Positions 18,092 to 28,193 of a stretch of DNA of 64,000 nucleotides are shown in pieces (the stretch's first letter is position 1; each line of letters begins with the position of its first letter). A program made the translations under genes and the position numbers. Where the stretch lies: NCBI RefSeq assembly GCF_022347285.1, contig NZ_JAKRND010000012.1, positions 1 through 64,000 of the forward strand, read 5' to 3'. Source of the DNA: Corynebacterium sp. ACRPH. GTDB lineage: Bacteria > Actinomycetota > Actinomycetes > Mycobacteriales > Mycobacteriaceae. The notes below the pieces were generated by a model. The model made no database searches, had not been told where the DNA came from, and saw only the letters and a list, made by a program, of their open reading frames with translations.

Positions 18092-20212
18092 ATGACTAAC
18101 GCATGGCATCTGGCGGTCGACTTCGGTACTTCGAATACGGCTGCCGCTCACCAGAGCCCCATGGGTAGGGAGATCTCCGCCCTTGCGTTGACACACCGCT
18201 CCAACATCATGCCCTCGGCCGTGTTCCTGGATAATCCGCACGGCGCACACGCAGCTGCCGATGAAGAGCCCACGTTGCTCAACGGCGATTCCGCCTTGGC
18301 ACGCGGCCGCCGCGATCCCTCCCGGCTGCTGCTGAGCCCGAAGCGCTACATCGACCACGACGAAGTGCAGCTGGCTGGCCGCAACCTGCCGCTGACGAAG
18401 GTCGTCGGCTCCGTGATCGCCACCGTGCTGCGCTCCGGCAAGGCACAGCACGCCAACCAGGATCCCGAGACCGTGACGCTGACTCACCCCGAGGCGTGGT
18501 CGGCGCACTCCGTGGAGCAGCTGAAGCGCAGTGCCGTCGCCGCAGGCGTGCCGGAGCAGAACCTACGTGTACTGTCCGAGCCACGTGCTGCTGCTATCCA
18601 CTACGCTTCCCAACAATCCGTCCAGTCCGGGGGCCACGTGGCGGTGTTCGACTTCGGTGGCGGCACCCTGGATATCGCAGTGCTGCGTGCAAAGGGAGAC
18701 GGCAACTTTGAGGTCGTGGCCGCCAAGGGCGATAATAGCCTGGGTGGGCGCACCATCGATAACTTGCTGTACCGCTGGGTTTTGGATCAGCTGGAGCACG
18801 ACGATCCCGACCTGGCCGATTACGTTCGCTCTGCGCCCATCACCACGGTGCACGCGCTGGAATCCAGCATTCGGGAGGCCAAAGAAATCCTGTCGGATAC
18901 GTCTTCGGCCACTATCAGCGTCTCCACTCCCCACGGAGAAACCGACCTTCTGATCACCCGCGATGAGTTCAATAACGTTATTGAGCAGTCGATCATGCGC
19001 GGAGTTGAGCTGACCCGCGCGGCGCTGACGCAGGCGGGCGTCGATTCCACAAAGACCCCGATCTACATGACCGGCGGATCGTCGCGCATTCCGTTCGTGC
19101 AGGACCGACTGGGTGAGGTCGGCACCGTCATGACGCTCGACGACCCGAAGACTGTGGTGAGCCGCGGTGCGCTGGCCGCAACTCTGCGCGGATTCACTGG
19201 TGGTGTGAATGGCGCACAGGGGGCAAGCTTTCGCCCTAGTAATACAGGTTCCAGCAGCGCTGGCGCCACTGGACTGGCTGGCGCCGTCGGCGCTGGTCTG
19301 GGCGCCGGGGCAGCCTCCGCTGCAAGCCGTTCCGGCCAGTCTGGTCAGTCCGGCCCGGCGACCCCACCCGGTATGCCGCGTGCGGGTCAAGGGCAGAGTC
19401 AGAGCCCAAGCCAGGGCCAGAACCAGGGATCGCAGTCCTACAACACTTCCCCGCAGACCGCTGCCTTCGTGCCCAGCTCGACCAACGCATACGGCGCCAG
19501 CAACTTCGCCAGCGCTCACGCAACGAGCTCCTCGAAGCCGAAGAAGTCCAACACCCCCGTGATCATCACGGCATGCGTAGCCATCCTGGCAGTCGTGATA
19601 GCCATCGGCTTCGTCGCACTGAACGGCGGCGATGACAACGGTGGCGGCAACGGCGGTGGCGGCGGCGACGGCGAGGGCGGCAACCCGCCGTTCACCGAAG
19701 CTAGCCCCTACAGCCCGTCGCGGGAACCGTACGAGTCGGATATGTACAAGCCCCTGGCCTCCCTGATCCCGGAAGTCAAGGACTACACTCCAACGAACTT
19801 CTACAACCGCATCGATAGCTGTAGCACCAGGCTGGACAAGGCAAGCTTCGCAGGCGCGGCCTACGACGGCATGGATATCGACATGTACTCCTGCCTGCCC
19901 AGCCGCGACTCCCTCGAGGACCACAAGGATGAGTTCCTCTACAACAACTTCCGTTACACGCTGTCCGGAGACGACGCGCAGAAGGTCTATGACCACGGAA
20001 AGAACTCCGATGTAAAGGGCCAGACCCTCCAGGAGGCCGGCAACGGATGGCCGGAGATTACCTTCTACCCCAGCGCCAAATTCTCCAGCCCGAATGTCAC
20101 GGTGTGGTACCCCGACGAAAAGCTGGTCGTGCTGTCCAACGGCAAGGCTGAGGACACCAAGGAAGACGCAATCGAGATGCTAAAGTTCTACAACCTGATG
20201 CCGCAGGACTAA
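18092..20212 (+). CDS. Membrane-anchored Hsp70-like protein with extracytoplasmic domain
   Basis: A 706-residue protein. Residues 1-365 form an actin/Hsp70 ATPase fold: phosphate 1 loop VDFGTSNTAA, phosphate 2 loop FDFGGGTLDI and adenosine motif MTGGSSRIP. The usual DnaK substrate-binding domain is absent. Instead a Ser/Gln/Gly/Pro linker (366-482) leads to one transmembrane helix (about 487-511), a Gly/Asp run and a globular outside domain (about 530-706) with two cysteines in CSTRL and YSCLPS. The ATG has CAGGAG upstream. It follows the GTPase pair by 84 bp in the same direction. It may couple cytoplasmic ATP hydrolysis to an envelope signal; this is inference. Confidence 0.8.
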   Translation: MTNAWHLAVDFGTSNTAAAHQSPMGREISALALTHRSNIMPSAVFLDNPHGAHAAADEEPTLLNGDSALARGRRDPSRLLLSPKRYIDHDEVQLAGRNLPLTKVVGSVIATVLRSGKAQHANQDPETVTLTHPEAWSAHSVEQLKRSAVAAGVPEQNLRVLSEPRAAAIHYASQQSVQSGGHVAVFDFGGGTLDIAVLRAKGDGNFEVVAAKGDNSLGGRTIDNLLYRWVLDQLEHDDPDLADYVRSAPITTVHALESSIREAKEILSDTSSATISVSTPHGETDLLITRDEFNNVIEQSIMRGVELTRAALTQAGVDSTKTPIYMTGGSSRIPFVQDRLGEVGTVMTLDDPKTVVSRGALAATLRGFTGGVNGAQGASFRPSNTGSSSAGATGLAGAVGAGLGAGAASAASRSGQSGQSGPATPPGMPRAGQGQSQSPSQGQNQGSQSYNTSPQTAAFVPSSTNAYGASNFASAHATSSSKPKKSNTPVIITACVAILAVVIAIGFVALNGGDDNGGGNGGGGGDGEGGNPPFTEASPYSPSREPYESDMYKPLASLIPEVKDYTPTNFYNRIDSCSTRLDKASFAGAAYDGMDIDMYSCLPSRDSLEDHKDEFLYNNFRYTLSGDDAQKVYDHGKNSDVKGQTLQEAGNGWPEITFYPSAKFSSPNVTVWYPDEKLVVLSNGKAEDTKEDAIEMLKFYNLMPQD

Positions 20213-20242
20213 CCATCACTTCAGTGTTTTAAGGCACAAGTT

Positions 20243-20296
20243 AGAGCCCCACGCACCGAGCGGAGATCGAGCTGCTCGATGTTGTGGGGCTCTTTG
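20243..20296. terminator. Hairpin terminator between convergent genes
   Basis: Arms AGAGCCCCAC (20243-20252) and GTGGGGCTCT (20284-20293) pair perfectly and are followed by TTT on the plus strand. An inner GAGC/GCTC pairing extends the structure. It ends the Hsp70-like gene and may also serve the sigma factor gene on the other strand. Confidence 0.75.
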
Positions 20297-20317
20297 CTGT
20301 GGGGCGGGTCCCGCCGT

Positions 20318-20893
20318 TTATGCACTTGTGACGCCAGCTTCCACCAGTGCTGCCTTCAGCTTCGCACGCGCGCGATTAATGCGAGACTTGACCGTTTGAA
20401 TGGGAATCCCCTGGTGGGCGGCTATGTCTTGGTAACTCATGCCCGTGTATTCGCGCAGGACGATGACTTCGCGGAAGTCATCCGGCAGCTGTGCCAGCGC
20501 CTGGCGCACGACCATTGCCGAGGTAACCTGCGAGCCGACCTCCGGGGTCTGTGCGATCTCGTCCACGCCCGCGTCTTCCTCCGGCACATCCCGGCGGGAG
20601 CGCACGATCTGCAGCGCCGCGTTAGATGCAATGCGGTAGGCCCAGGTGGAAAACCTGGCACGCCCGTCGAACTTTTCAATGTTCTTCCACGCGGAGGTCA
20701 ATGCGTTCTGCAGCGCATCCTCCGCGTCAGCGCGGTTGCCGGTAATAGACAGGCAAACAGAGAACATTCTGCCCCAGGCCTGGCGTGCTAGACGCGCGAA
20801 AGCCTGCTGGTCGCCCGTATGAGCTTTGGCCAGCAGGTCGCGTTCCTCTTCGCGGGAGAGTTCTTTCCGTGGGGTGTTAGATCCGTGTGACAT
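20318..20893 (-). CDS. ECF-type RNA polymerase sigma factor
   Basis: A 191-residue sigma-70 family protein of the extracytoplasmic function class. Region 2 shows AFARLARQAWGRMFSVC, DAEDALQNALTSAWKNI and RFSTWAYRIASN; region 4 shows ALAQLPDDFREVIVLRE and the helix-turn-helix YQDIAAHQGIPIQTVKSRINRAR. The start at 20893 has a strong GGGGGGAG eight bases upstream; an earlier ATG lies inside the preceding gene. No classical transmembrane anti-sigma gene follows. The acidic protein gene upstream overlaps or abuts it and is its only operon partner. Its targets could include the nearby envelope module. Confidence 0.9.
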   Translation of the reverse strand: MSHGSNTPRKELSREEERDLLAKAHTGDQQAFARLARQAWGRMFSVCLSITGNRADAEDALQNALTSAWKNIEKFDGRARFSTWAYRIASNAALQIVRSRRDVPEEDAGVDEIAQTPEVGSQVTSAMVVRQALAQLPDDFREVIVLREYTGMSYQDIAAHQGIPIQTVKSRINRARAKLKAALVEAGVTSA

Positions 20894-20906
20894 CTCTGGC
20901 TCCCCC

Positions 20907-21437
20907 CTACATTCCACTGAGGTCGGTCAGATCGTCCGGGTGATCATCGCCGTAGCCGTAGCCATAATCTTCCTCGCCGTAGCCGTTGATATCTGCGGCT
21001 GGGTCTGTGGCTGGATCGGCCGCCGGATCAGCGAGATCATTCAGATCGTCCAGATCCTCGTGCTCTGCCGCGCCGGTATCCGCAGTTTCACCCGAAGTAT
21101 CACTGGGGAGGTCCTCCGCCGAGGTGGCGTCATCACCCAAAGAACCAGAATCGTCAAGATCCGCAAGGTCAACCTCGTGCGAAGCCTCATCGGCCGAAGG
21201 GTCTTCCGCACTTTCCTCCGGGAAGGAATCCAGGTCAGGGATCAGATCCCCCTCGGGCATTTCAGTGTTCGGATCAACGGCGACGTCCAACATTGAGTTG
21301 AACAAGTCGTCCAGATCCTGCGCTTCGTTGCCGAACAGTTCCTCCAGCGGGGGGAGAATTGGTGCATCTGCCTCGGTATCAGCGGATGGGCCAGCCATGT
21401 GTCCTCCGTTTTCGATCGAATCACTCTTCGTGCTCAT
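20907..21437 (-). CDS. Highly acidic low-complexity protein upstream of the sigma factor
   Basis: A 176-residue protein with very high Asp/Glu content and almost no basic residues, ending in a Tyr/Gly/Asp-rich tail (GYGEEDYGYGYGDDH). No signal peptide, membrane helix or zinc motif is seen, so a standard anti-sigma factor is not supported. A short amphipathic segment (PPLEELFGNEAQDLDDLF) near residues 28-46 could be an interaction helix. The start has an exceptionally good GGAAGGAGGTG. The stop is 14 bp before the sigma factor ATG, so the two are co-expressed. It could sequester the sigma factor by charge; that is speculation. Confidence 0.7.
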   Translation of the reverse strand: MSTKSDSIENGGHMAGPSADTEADAPILPPLEELFGNEAQDLDDLFNSMLDVAVDPNTEMPEGDLIPDLDSFPEESAEDPSADEASHEVDLADLDDSGSLGDDATSAEDLPSDTSGETADTGAAEHEDLDDLNDLADPAADPATDPAADINGYGEEDYGYGYGDDHPDDLTDLSGM

Positions 21438-21750
21438 CGTTCACCTCCTTCCACCAGCATCCGCAAAACAACAAAGAACGCGCTGAAGCAGATGAACCAC
21501 TAAAACCTGCTTCAGGACAGTTGTGTAATGCGCGAGAGGCGGCGAAGGTTCCCGCGAGTCATAAAAGAACTACTTTAAGAGATTATGCCCGATTGGGCAC
21601 GCAGTTCAATAGGACGGGCACGAAGTTCAATACCGATTCGCACCGCCGGTAAGTTAGCGGGGCGAAACATAAAAAGTGATGTCGGCTAGAGCACATGCCG
21701 ACTACAGTGGAGGCGAAGAGTAACCGCGAACGGATAGGAGCCCCGACGCA
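21438..21750. promoter_or_regulatory. Divergent intergenic region with operator-like repeats
   Basis: This 313-bp gap separates the acidic protein from the acyl-CoA ligase. It holds a 9-bp inverted repeat CTGAAGCAG/CTGCTTCAG (21483-21491 and 21507-21515), a small inverted repeat TGCCC(GATT)GGGCA (21586-21599), and two 17-bp direct repeats GGGCACGMAGTTCAATA (21595-21611 and 21616-21632). AGGAG precedes the ligase ATG. No gene is seen. Confidence 0.6.
21595..21632. repeat. Tandem 17-bp direct repeats, 21-bp period
   Basis: Two copies of GGGCACGMAGTTCAATA differ by one base and start exactly 21 bp apart, about two helical turns, so the same face of the DNA is presented twice. The placement between two divergent promoters suggests binding sites of an unidentified regulator. 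Confidence 0.7.
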
Positions 21751-23328
21751 ATGCCCATTAAGAGCGACCGCCCGGACATCGAACTCAGCCCGCTAGGCCT
21801 CTACGACTACGTCTTCGGCGACCTCACCACGGAGGAAGAAGACCGCGTCGCCGTCATCGACATCGCCGATGGCTCCGAAACGACCTTCGCGCAGCTGCAG
21901 AACTACATCGAGTCCACCGCCGGCTGGCTGGTCAGCAAGGGCATCAAAAAGGGCGATGTGGTGGCGCTGCACCTGCCCAACTCACTGAACTTCATCGTCG
22001 CCGCCTACGGCCTGTGGCGCATCGGCGCTGTCGTATCGCCGCTGTCGCTGCTTTCCACGCCGGAGACCGTGACCGCGCAGGTTAAGGACTCTGGCGCGAA
22101 GATGCTGCTTACTGTTGCCGCGCTTGGTGACGCCTCGTCTCAGGGGGCGAAGGATGCCGGCATCGCAGAAGAAAACATCATCCACCTGGATACCTCCAAG
22201 GGCATGCAACAGATCATGGCGGAGCGCCGCACGGCCCCCGATATGGAGATCAACCCGGACGAGGATCTGGCGGTACTCCCCTACTCCTCCGGCACCACCG
22301 GCCTGCCGAAGGGCGTGCGTCTGATGCACCGCCAGCTGGTGGCCAACGTGCAGCAGGGCCAGGACATCGAGCTGCTGCGCCGGGAGGACACGGTGTACGC
22401 GGTCCTGCCGTTCTTCCACATCTATGGCCTGACCGCGCTAGTGAACCTGGCGCTGGCGCAGCGCGCCAAGCTGGTTGTGGTGCCGCGCTTCGAGCTGCAG
22501 AGCTTCCTGGAGCACCACCAGAAGTTCGAGGTGAACTTCACGCTGATCGCCCCGCCGATCGCCGTGCAGCTGGCAAAGCACCCGATGGTGGATAACTACG
22601 ACTTGTCGCGCATGCGCGGGGTGTTCAGCGGTGCGGCCACGCTGGACGAGGACCTGGCCCTGGCGCTGGAGAAGCGCCTGGGCATCCACGTGCAGCAGGG
22701 CTATGGCATGACAGAAACCTCGCCGCTGGCGCACGCCAACGTCTCCAAGGACATCAACCGTGGATCCATCGGCAAGCCCTGCGCCAACACTGTGAGCAAG
22801 CTGGTGGATCCGGAAACTCTGGAGGAGATTCCGCTGCCCAGCGAGGGCGTATCCGAGGTGGGCGAGCTGTGGGTCCGCGGGCCGCAGATTATGGCCGGCT
22901 ATCTGAACAAGCCGGAGCAGACCGCCGAGGCTCTGCCGGGCGACGGTTGGTTGCGCACAGGCGACCTGGCGAACAGCGATCCGGAGGGCAACGTCCACAT
23001 CGTGGATCGCCTGAAGGAGCTGATCAAGTACAAGGGCTACCAGGTTCCGCCCGCAGAGCTGGAATCCGTACTGCTGAGCCACCCGGAGATCGCAGACGCC
23101 GCCGTGATCGGCGTGCACCGTGCCTCTGATGGCGAGGAGCTGCCGAAGGCCTTTGTCGTGGCCCAGCGAGGCTCTTCCCTCAACGAGCAGCAAGTGATGG
23201 ACTTCGTGGCCGAGCGCGTGGCGCCCTACAAGAAGATCCGCATTGTGGAATTCGTGCAGGGCATTCCGAAGTCCTCCACGGGTAAGATTCTGCGCCGTGA
23301 GCTGCGCGAGCGCGAGCGCTCGGTTTAA
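21751..23328 (+). CDS. AMP-dependent acyl-CoA synthetase (4-coumarate:CoA ligase-like)
   Basis: A 525-residue ANL-superfamily enzyme that activates a carboxylic acid through an acyl-adenylate to its CoA thioester. Visible motifs are the P-loop YSSGTTGLPKGV (about 177-188), GYGMTETSP (about 320), the hinge GDLANSDPEGNVHIVDRLKELIKYKGYQV (split over about 405-435) and the C-terminal lysine in PKSSTGKILRRELR. The substrate is not readable from sequence; the overall likeness is to 4-coumarate/medium-chain acid ligases. AGGAG lies 11 bp before the ATG. It converges with serB. Confidence 0.85.
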   Translation: MPIKSDRPDIELSPLGLYDYVFGDLTTEEEDRVAVIDIADGSETTFAQLQNYIESTAGWLVSKGIKKGDVVALHLPNSLNFIVAAYGLWRIGAVVSPLSLLSTPETVTAQVKDSGAKMLLTVAALGDASSQGAKDAGIAEENIIHLDTSKGMQQIMAERRTAPDMEINPDEDLAVLPYSSGTTGLPKGVRLMHRQLVANVQQGQDIELLRREDTVYAVLPFFHIYGLTALVNLALAQRAKLVVVPRFELQSFLEHHQKFEVNFTLIAPPIAVQLAKHPMVDNYDLSRMRGVFSGAATLDEDLALALEKRLGIHVQQGYGMTETSPLAHANVSKDINRGSIGKPCANTVSKLVDPETLEEIPLPSEGVSEVGELWVRGPQIMAGYLNKPEQTAEALPGDGWLRTGDLANSDPEGNVHIVDRLKELIKYKGYQVPPAELESVLLSHPEIADAAVIGVHRASDGEELPKAFVVAQRGSSLNEQQVMDFVAERVAPYKKIRIVEFVQGIPKSSTGKILRRELRERERSV

Positions 23329-23370
23329 GGCGCGGTTGCGGGGCTTAAGGCGCGACTGCGGGGGCGCCAG

Positions 23371-24726
23371 TTAGTTCTCGACGATCGGCACTCGGCGGTA
23401 CGTGCCGTCGCGGAGGTCGGCGTCCTCAATCTCGTGGCGAGAAATGCCAAGAATGAACAGCACCTGATCCAGGAACGGGTAGTTCACAGAGGCATCGGCG
23501 ATCTCCTTGAGGGCGGGCTTCGCGTTGAAGGCGATACCCAGGCCAGCCGTGGAGAGCATATCGATGTCGTTAGCGCCATCGCCGACCGCGACGGTCTGGT
23601 TCAGCTGGATGCCGTTGGACCAGGCGAACTCCTTGAGGCTTTCCGCCTTCGCCTGGCGGTCGATGACCGGGCCGATCACGCGGCCGGTGAGCTTGCCGTC
23701 GACGATCTCCAGGGTGTTCGCGCGGGCGAAGTCAAGGTCCAGATCGCGGGCGAGCGGCTCAATGACCTGGATGAATCCACCGGAAACCACGCCAGCCTTG
23801 TAGCCCAGGCGCTTTAGAGTGCGGATGGTGGTGCGGGCGCCAGGGGTCAGCTGGATGTCGTGGGCTACCTTCTCCACTACTGCGGCATCCAGACCGGCGA
23901 GGGCCTTCACGCGCTCGTGCAGGGATTCGGCGAAGTCGAGCTCGCCGCGCATGGCGCGCTCGGTGACTGCGGCGACCTCTTCCTCGCGGCCGGCGTAGGC
24001 CGCCAGCATTTCAATGACCTCGTGCTGGATGAGGGTGGAGTCTACGTCGAAGCAGATCAGGCGCTTCGCCCGGCGGGCCAGGCCCGCACGCTCGATGGCG
24101 ATGTCTACGCCAACCTCCGAGGTCAGGGTTGCCAGGGCCTTACGCAGCGGCACGCCGCCGCCGGGAGCCGGGTTGGCGACGGTCAAGTTAAGCTCCAGGC
24201 CGGTGACAGGGTAGTCCGCGATGCCGGTGATCGTGTCGATGTTCGCACCGTAGTCCGCCAGGGTCTGACCGATGCGGGAAATGTGCGTGGCCGTCAGCGG
24301 GCGGCCCAGCACGACCATCACGTGCGTGGAGTGCGGACGGGTGCTGGAGAGGTTATCGTCCGCCTCGACACTCACGCGCATGCCGTAGGAGGCCAGGGTT
24401 TCTTTAAGACCCTCGCCGAGCGGTTCTAGGTCTTCCTGGCCGACGCCCACTAGCGCCGCCAGCGACAGCTTCCCGCGGAAGACGGACTGCTCAATGTCGA
24501 GAAGTTGCACTCCGTAGGAGGACAGCACGCGGAAGAACGCCGCGGATACGCCGGGGCGGTCGGGTCCGGTAACGGTAATCACGCTGGGCGCGAGGCCTTC
24601 CTGCAGCGTGTCCTCGAGAGCAGTCTCGAAGTGCGGATCGTAGGCCGGGCCAGCTGCGGGCTGGGCAGCGGCTGGCTGCTGGTCGGCCGAAATGTTGGGG
24701 TTATTGGCGTTATCAGAGGTAGTCAC
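23371..24726 (-). CDS. serB: Phosphoserine phosphatase with two ACT domains
   Basis: SerB removes phosphate from phosphoserine in the last step of serine synthesis. Two ACT-type regulatory domains (about residues 45-125 and 133-205; VTGPDRPGVSAAFF and VLGRPLTATHISRI) precede the HAD catalytic domain. HAD motifs are DVDSTLIQ (about 226), SGG in GVVSGGFIQ and the metal-binding VGDGANDIDML. The 451-residue length is typical of mycobacterial/corynebacterial SerB2 enzymes, which respond to serine through the ACT domains. It starts with GTG at 24726. It lies downstream of ctaD in the corynebacterial order, separated by a terminator. Confidence 0.93.
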   Translation of the reverse strand: MTTSDNANNPNISADQQPAAAQPAAGPAYDPHFETALEDTLQEGLAPSVITVTGPDRPGVSAAFFRVLSSYGVQLLDIEQSVFRGKLSLAALVGVGQEDLEPLGEGLKETLASYGMRVSVEADDNLSSTRPHSTHVMVVLGRPLTATHISRIGQTLADYGANIDTITGIADYPVTGLELNLTVANPAPGGGVPLRKALATLTSEVGVDIAIERAGLARRAKRLICFDVDSTLIQHEVIEMLAAYAGREEEVAAVTERAMRGELDFAESLHERVKALAGLDAAVVEKVAHDIQLTPGARTTIRTLKRLGYKAGVVSGGFIQVIEPLARDLDLDFARANTLEIVDGKLTGRVIGPVIDRQAKAESLKEFAWSNGIQLNQTVAVGDGANDIDMLSTAGLGIAFNAKPALKEIADASVNYPFLDQVLFILGISRHEIEDADLRDGTYRRVPIVEN

Positions 24727-24806
24727 GGGCTATATTGTCCCACTTCCCCGCAAGAAGTGATAACTGAAACTGCGTAGCCCCCACTTCAGTTCCCCCGGGA
24801 ATGCGA

Positions 24807-24840
24807 AAATCCACACCCCGCGTAGTTGAGGTGTGGATTT
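24807..24840. terminator. Hairpin terminator between ctaD and serB
   Basis: Arms AAATCCACACC (24807-24817) and GGTGTGGATTT (24830-24840) are perfect complements with A/T-rich ends on both sides, so the hairpin can terminate in either direction. It lies about 80 bp past the ctaD stop on the minus strand. Confidence 0.8.
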
Positions 24841-24918
24841 AAAGCCTGGCCAGCCGCCAGGCACCTAGCGACTGCGCTGGGCAGTGGCTGGGTGAGGGGG
24901 CGTCACTAGGAAGTGCGC

Positions 24919-26616
24919 TTAGAAGTGGCGGCCGACGTGAGCCTCGTCGCGCATACGCTTGACCATGTGCGGGTGGTGCAGCTCGAACGCCGGGCGCTCG
25001 GAGCGGATGCGAGGCATGGAGTTGAAGTTGTGGCGCGGCGGCGGGCAGGAGGTTGCCCACTCCAGGGAGTTGCCGTAGCCCCACGGGTCATCAACGGTGA
25101 CGACCTCGCCGTAGCGGTAGGACTTAAAGACGTTCCACAGGAACGGAATCATGGAGATCGCCAGGATGCAGGCACCAACCGTGGAGATCTGGTTCAGGGT
25201 GGTGAAACCATCCGTCGGCAGGTAATCAGCGTAACGACGCGGCATACCCATGTTGCCCAGCCAGTGCTGCACCAGGAAGGTGGTGTGGAAGCCGATGGTA
25301 ACCAGCCAGAAGTGGATCTTGCCCAGCTTCTCGTCCAGCATGCGACCGGTCATCTTCGGGAACCAGAAGTAGATACCAGCGAAGGAAGCGTAGGTCACGG
25401 TACCGAACAGAGTGTAGTGGAAGTGAGCAACCACGAAGTAGGTATCCGAAACGTGGAAGTCCAGAGCCGGGGAAGCCAGCATAACGCCGGTCAGACCACC
25501 GAAGAGGAAGGTGGCGAAGAAGCCGACCGCGAAAATCATCGGGGTCTCGAAGGTCAGGCGGCCCTTCCACATCGTGCCCAGCCAGTTGAAGAACTTCATA
25601 CCGGTCGGCACGGCGATCAGGAACGTCATGAAGGAGAAGAACGGCAGCATCACGGCGCCGGTCACGAACATGTGGTGCGCCCACACGGCCATGGACAGTG
25701 CAGCAATCGACAGGGTTGCGAACACCAGGCCGACGTAGCCGAACATCGGCTTGCGGGAGAACACCGGGAAGACCTCAGACACGATGCCGAAGAACGGCAG
25801 TGCCAGGACGTAAACCTCAGGGTGGCCGAAGAACCAGAACAGGTGCTGCCACAGGATAGCGCCGCCGTTACCAGCGTCGTAGATGTGGCCACCCAGCTTG
25901 CGGTCGTAGAAGACACCCAGGGCTGCAGCGGTCAGCAGCGGGAAGATCAGCAGAACCAGCAGAGAGGTAACCAGGATGTTCCAGGTGAAGATCGGCATGC
26001 GGAACATGGTCATACCCGGTGCGCGCAGGCACAGGATGGTGGTGATCATGTTCACAGCGGAGGCGATGGTACCGATACCACCAACGCCAACACCCAGGAT
26101 CCACAGCTCAGAGCCCACACCCGGGGAGTGCGTAGCGTCTGCCAGCGGCATGTACATGGTCCAACCGAAGTCAGCAGCACCACCCGGGGTCAGGAAGCCG
26201 AGCAGCATAACGACACCACCGGCGGTAGTCATCCAGAAGCCGAAGGCGTTCAGACGGGGGAATGCCACGTCAGGCGCGCCGATCTGCAGCGGCAGGATGT
26301 AGTTCGCGAAACCGAACACCATCGGGGAGCCGTACAGCAGCAGCATGATCGTGCCGTGCATCGTGAACAGCTGGTTGAACTGCTCGTTGGACAGGAATTG
26401 CTGGCCCGGCGCGAAAAGCTCGATACGGATCAGCAGGGCCATCAAGCCACCAATCATGAAGAAGGTGAAGGACATGATTAGGTACATGATGCCCAGAAGC
26501 TTGTGGTCGGTCGTGGTCAGCATCTTCCACGCGAGGCTGCCACGCGGTGCCTCACCGAAAGGCGCAGGCCGAGCCGGGGAAACCTCATGGCTTTCCCTAG
26601 GCGCTACTGCGGTCAT
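24919..26616 (-). CDS. ctaD: Cytochrome c oxidase subunit I (aa3-type)
   Basis: A 565-residue polytopic membrane protein, the catalytic subunit of the terminal aa3 oxidase. Haem and copper ligands are visible: FTMHGT (low-spin haem), [13 protein letters not shown] (CuB His cross-linked to Tyr), AVWAHHMF (CuB His pair) and [11 protein letters not shown] (haem a3 and low-spin haem). The ending [24 protein letters not shown] is typical of actinobacterial CtaD. The frame is open 27 codons further, but MTAVAPRES with AGGAGGAAC upstream matches the family N-terminus. It is a monocistronic-looking gene between nrdF and serB. Confidence 0.96.
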   Translation of the reverse strand: MTAVAPRESHEVSPARPAPFGEAPRGSLAWKMLTTTDHKLLGIMYLIMSFTFFMIGGLMALLIRIELFAPGQQFLSNEQFNQLFTMHGTIMLLLYGSPMVFGFANYILPLQIGAPDVAFPRLNAFGFWMTTAGGVVMLLGFLTPGGAADFGWTMYMPLADATHSPGVGSELWILGVGVGGIGTIASAVNMITTILCLRAPGMTMFRMPIFTWNILVTSLLVLLIFPLLTAAALGVFYDRKLGGHIYDAGNGGAILWQHLFWFFGHPEVYVLALPFFGIVSEVFPVFSRKPMFGYVGLVFATLSIAALSMAVWAHHMFVTGAVMLPFFSFMTFLIAVPTGMKFFNWLGTMWKGRLTFETPMIFAVGFFATFLFGGLTGVMLASPALDFHVSDTYFVVAHFHYTLFGTVTYASFAGIYFWFPKMTGRMLDEKLGKIHFWLVTIGFHTTFLVQHWLGNMGMPRRYADYLPTDGFTTLNQISTVGACILAISMIPFLWNVFKSYRYGEVVTVDDPWGYGNSLEWATSCPPPRHNFNSMPRIRSERPAFELHHPHMVKRMRDEAHVGRHF

Positions 26617-26679
26617 TAGTTCCTCCTGACTACGCGTGACCTGCCCTTTTCCTCTTGCGAGCTTTAAGTAACTCACAGG

Positions 26680-26707
26680 ATTCTTTGGGTCGGTCACCCA
26701 AAAGAAT
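26680..26707. other. Inverted repeat in the ctaD leader
   Basis: ATTCTTTGGGT and ACCCAAAAGAAT face each other around CGGTC, with one unpaired A. The hairpin would lie in the 5' untranslated part of the ctaD message, about 65 bp before the start codon. It may be an operator or an mRNA structure; no known element is recognised. Confidence 0.5.
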
Positions 26708-26777
26708 GTTTCCTCTACCCTGTTCCCGCTGGGTCGATCTCGTCAACAACCGGCCCGAACAGACGCAGAATGCTTAC

Positions 26778-26804
26778 ATAGTATCCCGTTAACGCGCATT
26801 TCAA
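26778..26804 (-). promoter_or_regulatory. Candidate ctaD promoter
   Basis: On the minus strand TTGAAA (26799-26804) and TACTAT (26778-26783) resemble -35 and -10 boxes with a short 15-bp spacer. The position 160-190 bp before the ctaD start leaves a long leader containing an inverted repeat. Weak support. Confidence 0.3.
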
Positions 26805-26855
26805 TAGCCGTGGACAATGCTCGGCTAACAGATCCCACGTTTTCGGGGGTGCTAA

Positions 26856-28193
<1,338 letters not shown>

